Source: Rhabdornis inornatus (lineage: Eukaryota > Chordata > Aves > Passeriformes > Rhabdornithidae). From it: DNA of 64,000 nucleotides. Below, piece after piece: positions 51,399 through 61,600 of the stretch. The stretch covers positions 248,001 to 312,000 of the forward strand of contig VWZS01010904.1 of NCBI GenBank assembly GCA_013397075.1, given 5' to 3'. Under the pieces are notes generated by a model. The model saw nothing but the letters and a program-made list of their open reading frames with translations, was not told where the DNA came from and ran no database searches. Both the position numbers and the translations under genes were made by a program. How positions within the stretch are numbered: the stretch's first letter is position 1; the number at the start of each line of letters is the position of its first letter.

Positions 51399-52910
51399 CT
51401 GGTGTTTATTCAAATCAGATTGTGTTCTTATAGTCTGACTCCTCTCTATGTCCATTTATACCAGCCAAAATTACAGTCATACACTGTTTTGGATGTCTTT
51501 TCCATGTTTTAAACATATTTTTAATAGGACACCCTCAGCAAAAGTAAAGAGGACTTTCAGTGAAATTCCTTTCTCAGTCTGGTCCTGCAACTAAGATTTC
51601 TTCCCCATGAAACTTTAATTGCTCATAGACAATGGTGCTTTTGGTCCTGCCTTCTTCATCTGCCTTAGTAGAAAAATAGATGTTGCCCCAAAGACCAAAT
51701 AAGCCTAAGTATAATTTAGAGTAAGCGTGGAAATTATTCAAATATTCCCATGAAAAAACCTTAGGAAGTAGCAGTGTAGAGATCACTCTTGAGGATACGT
51801 GACATAAATGTACAGTGAGGGAAAGTGATCTTCAAAGTACGTAGGTTAAAATAATTTAGAATAAACCAGTATTTTTTGTATGGCCTGAAAGCTGACAGAC
51901 AGTAAGAGTGAAACTCTTAACTACAATCTTGTTAGGCTTATAATGGAAGCATGTCCTTTCCACATAGATAAAATTTTGGACAAAATTCAAATTGTATTTG
52001 TATATAATGGAGATTTGTAGCAAACTGGCTTTGAGCTGAAAAAAAAGCGTAACTTATGATTGTTATTTCCACTCCAAAATAAATAGCAGCAATTTCATGA
52101 CAAGACATATATGAGAAAAGGGTTGTCTATTGGCTGTTCCCAGTATAAAAATACTGAAAGAATAAAATTAAGTTAATAAAATAATTAAGTTAAAAGATAA
52201 TGAGACAAAAGAAACATTTCCTGTTGACTTCAGTCAGTACTGTCAAGTCTGTGTGTTTCCAATTTTCCCATTCATTGTTTCTTTTCTTGTTAAGTAAAGG
52301 ATGTCATCCAGCTGCAAGTTTTAACTGAAAATAGGTAACTGTATGGAAAATTACTAGCTTAACTCTGAGCTAACCACACAAATGCATACATCCCCCAATG
52401 TTACTGCTAATTTTTTATTACAATGACAAAAAAAAGTTGTAGAAGTGCTACCATCTGTGTTGGACAGTGGTCTGGCACACATGCCAAAAAAAAAAGAACT
52501 CTCTTATTCTGTGTATTTTCCTGAGTAGTTAAAACCAGTTCTGGTTTTAATCCTGTTATATGCATTGAGTCCTTAATTTTTAACAATAAGGTAGTTATTT
52601 TACTGCATTTCCTCTTTTCTTTTAACAGTGACATAGTTATCCTTTTACCTTGACTGACAGAGAGCCCTGTCCTCAGCTGAGAATATACCAGTACTCTGTG
52701 TAAGTCCTTGTTGTTTAACTTACTGTATGTGGACAACAGTGTTTGGAATATTACTGGCGAACTGGTCAAGCTGTTCAAAGTCTAGGATTTGCTTTATGTT
52801 TATCTGAGGTGCAGGTGATTTCCCCTTTAAAGTGAATATGCAATTAATCAGCAATTTTTTTACTATGTCACTGATAGTATTAAATATTTAACTCTCCACA
52901 TGCTCAATAC

Positions 52911-52944
52911 ATGTTGTCAATCAAAGCATGTTGTCAATCAAATC
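52911..52944. repeat. Tandem 17-bp duplication
   Basis: Two adjacent copies of atgttgtcaatcaaa plus two bases, with only minor differences at the unit end. A simple local duplication. Confidence 0.8.
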
Positions 52945-54264
52945 AGGTGTTACTAAGCCTTGAAGAAGTCTCACGCAACCTTATAATCTGTATTAATTAT
53001 ATCTCTCCATTATTATACCTTATATAACCTTTCTTCATTCGTAGGTAATCATGTTCCATGTAAACAGTTTTACTACTTTTCAGGTCTTCATACCTACAAT
53101 TCCCCAGGTGACCTGATACAGGCCTTAGGAAAACAGTGTTTGTTTTGTCTGTGAATGTAATTGTATTCAATGACTTTTTGTTTGCAAGCCTTAGTTAAAA
53201 ATTGTCCTTCTTGATCCGTACATGGGGATTAATACTCTTCTTCTGAAATTGTTACATTTGCTGTTGTGTGTATTATTATAAAATTTTGGTTTTTGTAATG
53301 TTTTTGTCTCTCTTTAAACAAAATAAAACATTTGCCACAGATGAAGTACCTGTCTTCTTAAAGGTCATTCTCCAAACAACTGTTAAGACTGTGGCCTAAA
53401 TATTCTTGTTTCCTTATTCTCATATTTATTTTTATTGCTTGTGAAATGCTAGCTCCCTATTACTCAGTCTCTGTTTATAGTGTATTAGTATCATTATGCT
53501 CTACCTAGTCTAAGAAAATGTACAACCTATGCTATAAACTGACCTTGTAAAAGAGACTTGCAGCCATTAAACTATGCTTTTTTAAGCTAACTTGATTACC
53601 AGAAATACATGTTTTCCACTTACCACAGCTATAGCAACGGTAGCTATCAGCCAAATTTAACTTTCAGTAATCAAATAAATTCTTATTGTTTCAATGCAAG
53701 TTTGAATGATCTCTGTGTCTGTGAGACATGTTATATTTTGATGAAAAGTATGACTTTCATACTAGAAAAGAGCAAACAAGCAGAAGTTGGAGGAACTCTT
53801 GTGTTCCAGTGCTGCCTTCTTTTGTGCGATCCATATGAAGGAGTATAGAGCAAAAGGTAACTATTTAGATTATTTGCATACCTGCATTTGACTTTTCAGT
53901 CTAGCAGTAGCTACTACACAATTGTCAGTACAAGTGATTTTTGCCGTTAGCATGGATGGAATACAAAAAGCAAATAATAAAAGTGGTCTTTTATTTATTT
54001 AATCCATGTTTGCCATGGAATATATTTTCCTGCTTGCTTAAATCTTTACTTAGCTGAAGCAAAATGTGTTACTGTGATTTTTAGTGTTTATTGTTTATTC
54101 TTTGTGCCTAATGTAAGATTGATTGACTCCGACATTGTTCTAACTCTTCAGGTAAATGGTAGAGGAGCAAAATGGGATGTTGCTTCATGTCACTATCAGG
54201 AAAATTACTGTAAGCCTTTTGGGTTAGGATTAATTTGTTCTTATCTTTAAGAACTCATGGAGGA

Positions 54265-54660
54265 GAGAAATATAATAAGATTCAAAGCAGCTAACTTTAG
54301 GGGAGAAAAAGGGTGTGGACACCTGCAAAATTATAGATGGGCAATTTAAATTCCAGAAATTGTGAAGGCCTTAGAACAAGAGCAAACTGCTGTAGGCTGT
54401 AACAGATAGATAACAGTCTGTAGGAGCCAGTACAGATTTAACAAAAAAAGCACATCAGACGAGTTGAATCTCCTCTAACATCTGCTTCTTCCCCTCTACC
54501 CAGAACACCTGTTATCCTGTCATAGATCTCCACCTAGCAAAGCATTTAGTAGTGCCTCAGAGGAAGCTCTCACAGGGAAGCCAGGATGACGTAAGTGGCA
54601 AAGTGGTTCACATGATGTAGTTTCAAAGTAAAAGGATGGATGTGGTGCACCTGTAGTGCT
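54265..54660 (+). mobile_element. Degraded CR1 LINE fragment (ORF2 region)
   Basis: The plus strand contains gagccagtacagatttaaca and atctccacctagcaaagcat followed by ttagtagtgcctcagaggaa, eroded versions of CR1 ORF2 segments encoding the QxGF...KSC and LDFSKAFDTVSH motifs. The frame is broken throughout. Confidence 0.5.
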
Positions 54661-55409
54661 TTGTCCTAAGCCTGTAACTACTTAATTTCATTCTTACATA
54701 GAATTTTCCCACTAGTCAATAAGGCAATACCAACCTGTAAATGCGTGGAAAGTTAGGTGTGGAATTCAGACTGACAGAGGAGTTGTGCTGGAGACCTACT
54801 GAGCTAGGCATGCCCAAGGCACAGAAGGAGCAGAGCTCTGCAGGCACAGCCAGAAGCGCACGGCTGGGAGGAGCAGGGTCTGCCTGGCACCCTGCGCTGG
54901 GACACCTCCGGCCGAGGGCACAGCAGGTGCCCTGCTGGGAACGGTGAGTGCTGTGCCCCACCGTGCAAATAAAAACCTGAGCATTGCTTTTAAACAGGCC
55001 AAGTAACATTTCCATTCCTCAAGGCACTGGCGAGGTGTGCGTATTTGTCGTGATGTTTAAAGAGACTGTGGGCCAGCTGGAGAGCTAAGGGGGACAAAAG
55101 AACGGATGGCCGGAGGGCTTGACCTGTGAGAAAAGGTTATATGGATGATGCGAGTGTTGAAGACTGATGGCAGGCGAGGAGTTTGGCTGGCCCCAGACCC
55201 GTGGGTGTCAAGCGGCAGCCACAGAGGAAGCCAGGCATTGTCCCGCCGGCCCCTCGCGGTACTGGCAGATACGGGTGGACATCGGGTAGCGCGCCACGGT
55301 CCAGCGGAACCGGCAGCGCAGGGGCTCAGGGAACGCGGCCCGCTCTCCCCCGCCTACCTCACGGGGCCGAGCCGGGGCAGCGCTGCCACTTGGGCGCGCG
55401 CCACCCCCA

Positions 55410-55481
55410 GGATTTGAAATCCGTCCCGTGGTGCCCCGGGGCCGCCGCTGATTGGCCGGCCCGGGCGGTGCGCGGTTCAAA
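55410..55481 (+). promoter_or_regulatory. KIF11: Candidate CHR/CCAAT cell-cycle promoter module of KIF11
   Basis: An inverted CCAAT box (attgg, 55451-55455) is followed 20 bp later by ttcaaa (55476-55481), the reverse of the CHR core TTTGAA. A second TTTGAA lies at 55413-55418 inside the 13-bp palindrome ggatttgaaatcc. NF-Y plus CHR modules bound by DREAM and MuvB complexes are typical of G2/M genes, and KIF11 is one. The module ends 84 bp before the ATG. Function is inferred from motifs only. Confidence 0.5.
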
Positions 55482-55565
55482 GCGGTGCTGGCGGCGGCGC
55501 GCGCGGCTGAGCCGAGTTCTGGCCCTGCGGCAGTGCTTCGGTTCCGGTGTCGTCCCCGTCCCGCC

Positions 55566-55645
55566 ATGGCTGCCTTTGGCTCCCTGGGCGGCGGCCCCAA
55601 GAAGGAGGAGAAGGGCAAGAACATCCAAGTGGTCGTGCGGTGCAG
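55566..55645 (+). CDS. KIF11: KIF11 exon 1, start codon
   Basis: The exon encodes residues 1-27, MAAFGSLGGGPKKEEKGKNI then QVVVRC. The ATG lies in a strong Kozak context (ccgccATGg). Donor GCAG|GTACGC, 80 nt, phase 2. The Gly/Ala-rich start replaces the Ser/Asn-rich start of human KIF11; the basic KKEEKGK is shared. Confidence 0.95.
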
Positions 55646-58600
55646 GTACGCGCGGAGCCTTTCTCTGGGCGGGCGTTGGGGGCCGGTTCGCGGGCGAGCC
55701 CCGGGGCGGTCCCGCGTTGGTGCCTGCGGGACTCGGGCCCAGACGTTCTCTGCACGGTGCCCCAGACAGCCCGCGGGGCCGGTGGGCCGAGGCCGCCGCC
55801 GTGTGACAGGCACTGTGCAGCTGTGGCTCTGCCGGGCCGCTGTGCCCGGCTGCGGATACCTGCTCCGGGGGATCGCTGTGTCTGCCCGGAGGGAGCCGCC
55901 CGTACCCTCAGCGGCCTCGGCACCGCGCCGGGAGCTGCCTGTCCCGGGCGCCGGTCTGCGGTTGAGGCGGCCCCGTGTGCCCCGCGGGGAAGCGGCGCTT
56001 CCGCGGAAGGAAGGCTGTTATGAGCTTTCTTAGAGCTTAAAAAGGCAAAAAAGCTGCAATTTCCAAACTCCGTTCAGCGCACACCTAGTATGAAGCTGCG
56101 CAGAAAGCTCCAGAAGAACTACGTAGAATTAGTATGATATTCGAGCAACCCAAAAACCCAGGCTGGATTTTGCCCTTCTATGAGCTCCTGTGGGAAGTAG
56201 CTGAGCTTTAACAGCTAAAATTGTTGTTGTGCCCGCTGTGATCTATCTGTCACGTAACTTCATTGACGCAGACTTTCCAGGGGACAAGCAATGGGAAGGG
56301 GTTCTACCGCTGAAGTAAAAATGACCAAATGTCTTGGTTGATGAGATGAATTTACTTTCTGGTATGAAGTGATAAATTTCACATACCATAAAATAAGGTT
56401 CTCTTTGTAATTCTGAGGTGGCTTTAAAGAGTTGCTTACTGATACAAGATCTTAAGTAATCTTAAAGCATTGTATGTTAAAACTGTTGTACTGGTAATGC
56501 ATTAATGTATAGTGTTTGAAACGCCTTTAGAAGTTGGGGGGTTTTTGAGCCAGATCTGCAAAGACTAGTTTGCATATTATGTTTTAATGCCTTTTGCAGT
56601 CAAACTCTCAAGCTTACAAGTTCTGCTTTTGCCAGATGCACAATGAATACAGAAATTAAAATCAATTTAGCCTTATCTTTGCAATGCAACTATAAAGCTG
56701 CTGAAACAAATGTGGGATTGGTGAAAGTGTTGATGTGAGTCAAGGTTATTGCAAAAGAATAAGTTTATTGAAGCAATTGGATTTAAGATAATGTCAAGAG
56801 CAACTGTTCTCATCTCTCTTGTTCTGGAATACCTTTATCCAGTATTAGTATCTATTTTAACTAAATATAATGCTTACTTTGAAAGTAGCATTAGGACTGT
56901 CCACAGTGGAGTGTTCTGCTTTTGTTCTAGCTCCTAGGCTAATTGCTATGTCAAGCGTTAGTTTCTAACCTTTTAAAACTTCCTTGCCCACCCTTGCTCT
57001 TGTGCTTTGTAGAGTTGTTTTTCGTTATCTTCTGTTTATTTGGGTAGTAAATGTTTCTTCCACCTCTCTTTTTTCTTCTGCATCAAGTAGGATTCTCCTT
57101 ATCTTACAGATACGAAGGTATATGCAGCTGCATTCTTTGGTGTCCTAATTTATTCCCAGAAGTTGATCAGTTGGAGCATATTAAAAAATCTTTTCAAGCA
57201 ATACACTTACTGAGCTTTGGTCAAACATGAATTTGGAAACTCAAAATGCATGCATTAGTATTGTTAATATGCATAATGTGCTTTATACCTAAGGGGATGA
57301 ACCTGAGATCAAATGTTTCCATGGCACTCCAGGCAGCTGCTTGTGTAGTGGTGATGTTTATCATCTGTACTCCTGCTTCAGCCCAGCTAAATTGCTCCCC
57401 TAATATCACAGCTGTGGGCTCTTGTACCTCCTGCCATGGACTGGTTCAGTGTTACATGATTACACAGCAGGATATGTTCATTGTTCTGTTGCTTTAAAAG
57501 TCACAAAACTGAAGCTGTAACTTGCTTCTGTGGACAAGATTTTAGTGGTCTTCTGTTGTCATCAGTCAATCTTGCACCTGAGTGTCCCATGCTCTGTTTA
57601 GAATCTGACACTTCAGCCTCAGTGATGTATTGAGGGAGAAATGTTAGCCACAAGGTTCAGAAAATTCGAGGTTCCATGTGCATCTGATTTTCTTGTGTTT
57701 TGTTTTTTTCTTTAACATTGTCATTTAAAGAGCATCTAAAGTGTCTGTAGTGTCAAGATATTTTAAGGAGTACAAGATTGTAGAAGCTATATTTTCGAGC
57801 TGACTGCTCAGGTCAACTATATAGGTAGCATAGACATTCAGTGCAGTTGCACTACAAAATGAAGAATAAAACAGGATTTCATGTTTTTTAGGGCATTTCC
57901 ATGAATTTCAGGGGAAATAGTGGCAAATGTCCCTTTAAGAAAGTGGTGTGCACCAAGTTTGAATTAACTTAGTGGTGAAACAAGATGCTCACCATAAAAT
58001 TCAAAAATTTTGTTGTCCCTCTGTTAAACCTTTTTATTATGACTGACTTTAAATTAATGTGAACTTCTTCCCCCTCACCCCCCCAATCTGATATTTTGTC
58101 TGTCTTATTAAATACTATGTATATCAGTATTATAAAGGTTCTGGTATTGTTGCTTACTGTCCTGCAATTAATAGGGACTCTTGGTATTTTTGGTGGTTTG
58201 GACTGTTGTGTCATCAGCATTTGATTCACTATTGCATTAACTTGCATGTATAAGTGCTTTCCTTCTACCCCCTGTAACTGATCACGTTCTGATGCCTGTT
58301 AGCTATGTGTGCACCTATATGATCTTGAAAGTGGTTATAGGCTTGTTAAAAATATGTTTGTAACAAACAAAAAGCTATAGATGCCTGAGTTGTCTCGCAG
58401 TGGATGAAAGGAGAAACAGGGTCTATAAACTGCCAAATTGCAGCATTTTTTCATAAACAATTATTAAACAGATAAAGTTAAAAGCTTTGGTTTTTTTGCC
58501 CAGTTATACTATTTGAGATCCTTAAGCTGAGTGATATTACTGCTTCATCTGTTTGTGTTCTTGATAGCAATGATTTCAATCCAATATTCCTGTTTCTTGT

Positions 58601-61600
58601 CCTTTTAGGCCTTTTAATGCCTCTGAACTTAAAGCGAGCTCCTATGCTGTCATAGACTGTGATCAAGTAAGAAAGGAAGTCAGTGTCCGCACCGGAGGAG
58701 TGACAGATAAGTCATCAAGAAAGACTTACACATTTGATATGGTTGGTAACTGCTTGTCAAGTTGGGGACTTACAGAAACAAGCTAGTACTTAGTGTGGTG
58801 TTACATATTATTGTATGGATAAATGACATGTGTTGTCTATGTGTCGATAGGTTTTTGGAGCTCAGGCAAAGCAGATTGATGTGTACCGGAGTGTTGTGTG
58901 TCCCATTTTGGATGAAGTTATTATGGGCTACAACTGTACAGTGTTTGCGTAAGTAAGCCAGTAATTAGTATTAGGAAATTTTATTTGTATTTCAGTTTCT
59001 TGTTTACATTCTTATTTTTATTCTCACAGCTATGGCCAAACTGGCACTGGTAAGACCTTCACCATGGAAGGGGAGCGGTCACCCAATGAAGAATATACTT
59101 GGGAAGAGGTATATTTTCATTCCTGAGACTTCTCTTGTCTGTACTCTAGTTTAAAGTTGAAAACTGCAGAAGGCTATAGAAAACCAAAAGTTGATGCCTT
59201 CTAAATTCTGAAGCTGGCTTTCCTTAAATGTTTGTAGATTAACAAATTGTCTCACTCATTTATATGAAAACGACAGCTTTACGTTTTTCATGTATTGCAT
59301 TCAACTCTTGGTGACTTTTATGTGCCGGGTCATCTTTATTCTAGTTTATATCTAGTCAGGCTGTTTAGTTGAAACTCTACTGCCTAGCTCCAAATCTCTT
59401 TCAGTATATTTATAAATTAAATGTTTATTTTTAATTTATAGGATCCACTAGCAGGTATCATACCCCGTACATTGCATCAAATATTTGAAAAACTCACAGA
59501 GAATGGTACGGAATTTTCAGTGAAAGTCTCTCTTTTGGAAATCTATAATGAGGAGCTTTTTGATCTTCTGAATCCTACTCCTGATGTTGGAGAAAGACTG
59601 CAGATGTTTGATGATCCTCGAAACAAGGTTAATGCTACAAAATTTGTTATCTTGAGGCTTTCAGGGTAATTGAGAGACATATAATAAGCATGTATTACTC
59701 TCTGACAGAGGGGTGTAATTATTAAAGGCTTGGAAGAAGTAACTGTACACAACAAAAATCAAGTTTACCAAATCTTGGAAAGGGGTGCAGCCAAAAGAAC
59801 AACTGCAGCTACTTACATGAACGCATATTCCAGGTACAAATCTTCCCTATTTCAGTAACCTTGTTTTGTTCTTTCTTAAACAGAATCTTACTGAAGAAGT
59901 AAGAAGCTAGTGCAAACCTGACATCATCTTGAGATTGTATATCACAGTGCAGACTGTCAAACGTGGGTTAGAAAGCCAGAGTTACAATTTCTTCCTTATC
60001 ACGTGCTGTGGGATGATTGCAATGGATGTATGAAGGGGTATCATGCCAGCAGCCAAGCCTACCTGGCCGCTCATTCCCCCACCTGCAGGATTCAGGGAGA
60101 GAATTGGAAGTGTAAAAGCTGGAAAACTCATGAGTTGAGATAAAGACAGTTTAATAGGGACAGTAAAAGCTGTGCACACAAGCAAAGCAAGAAATTAATT
60201 CACTGCTTCCCATGGTTAATCTATCTCCATGAAAGCAGGGCCCCATCGTGTGTAATGGTGACTTGAGAAGGCAAATGCCATCACTCCAAATGTCACCTCC
60301 CCTTTTTCTCCCTCTTCCCCCCATTTTATATACTGAGCCTGATGCCGTATGGTCTGGAATATCCCTTTGGTAATTCGGGGTCACCTGTCCTGGCTGTGTC
60401 TCCTCCCAACTTCCCATGCACTCTGAACTTTCTTGCCGGTGTCACAGCATGCAAAGCCCTGACAACAACATCTCTGTGTTATCAGCCCTGTGTGCAGTAC
60501 AAATCCAAACCACAGCCCCCTACCAGCCACTGTGCAGAAAACTAACTCCACCCCAAAAAATCAGTACAAAGCACCATAAAATCTGAATGCTTCTCAGGTT
60601 AAAAAGGGACAAGCTATTTCTCCCTGCATTGTTTTTTAACATAAGCTTCTCGTCTTGTTTAGAGTTTGCCTGCTTTGTAATTAATATATCCTTTGTAACT
60701 ATGCAGTGTCTATTTGGAACAGTAGCCCTGGGATTCCACCTAACTCTAGCTGACATAAAAGCATCATAATGTTCTTAATTAGACATCTAGAATATTGAAG
60801 TTTAAGTATAATCAGAGTTGCATAGTTAACTTTCAAAGCTTTCTATGCCTATGAAAACAGATCTAAATCTGACAGATACATAAGTGAAATACATTGCATG
60901 TACTAGCATGAGAGAAATACTCCTTGCAGTAGATAATGTACACTTTCAAAAAGAAGGTTCCTTTCAATTTTGAAAGATGTTTAGTTGATATACCTGTATC
61001 AGAGGGGTAGGTTGTCTTTATTCTAGCGGCTCCATGTGGTTGGGTGTTTTGGCCAGTCCCATTCACTAAATAAACTTGGTGTAAGAGTCTTGAGTATCCT
61101 TTCCTCTCTGCACTAGCAGTAGAAAATGATACATTAGGATTTGTTACTGAAGTTTGGCATTTCACGATACTGCTAAGATCTTTCTACAGATCAACACAAG
61201 ACCCTCATTTTTCAAAATCTGGCTTCTGTAAAATTCGCAGACTAGGTTGTGGAAGTTGGGGATGAGATTGTATGGCAATAAGGGCTGCTTCGTGTGGTTG
61301 CAGGTCATAGAATGTAATAGGAGCACCTGGGTCAGAAATAGTATTCTTATTACTGCCTTCACATTCTTGAGCTGCAGATGCTAACAAGTTAACATCACTG
61401 TTAACAAGTAGTAATCCAGTGTTGCAATAGTAAGGAATGTACCCTGCCTGTACTGTATTTTAATTTCAAGATATACTGCGTATGTCTGACTGGTGGAAGG
61501 AAATGGGTATTTTCTACCATTGACTGGAACACAGAACTCATTTTGTCTGAGATTCTAGGGAATTTTGAGCATTTATTATGCCTGAGGTGTTGTTTTATGT

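Larger units (their letters stand above)
48615..55565. other. IDE-KIF11 intergenic region
   Basis: About 7 kb between the divergent start codons. From left to right it holds the IDE CpG island, a CAAA-rich tract (49314-49400), a near-complete solo LTR (50819-51398), an old CR1 ORF2 fragment (about 54265-54660), a small GC-rich patch (54770-54960) and the KIF11 CpG island. No convincing extra gene was found. Confidence 0.75.
55180..56020. promoter_or_regulatory. KIF11: CpG island at the KIF11 promoter and exon 1
   Basis: CpG-rich sequence spanning KIF11 exon 1 and its flanks, with no TATA box visible. It is distinct from the IDE island 6 kb away, so the two genes do not share one bidirectional promoter. 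Confidence 0.85.

Noticed and set aside
51574..51786. 70-codon open frame just right of the solo LTR
   Set aside because: No similarity to a retroviral or host protein that I know, and it lies outside the LTR target duplication.
52407..52778. 123-codon open frame on the minus strand in the intergenic region
   Set aside because: The composition fits AT-rich noncoding DNA, and no recognisable motif or promoter is present. It is probably chance.
55183..56033. 150-200 codon open frames on both strands over the KIF11 CpG island
   Set aside because: GC-rich shadows with R/P/G-rich composition. They overlap exon 1 in other frames and run through its splice donor.
59882..60568. Possible full endogenous retrovirus in KIF11 intron 6
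   Set aside because: Only LTR landmarks are present. No gag, pol or env similarity or primer-binding site was seen beside it.
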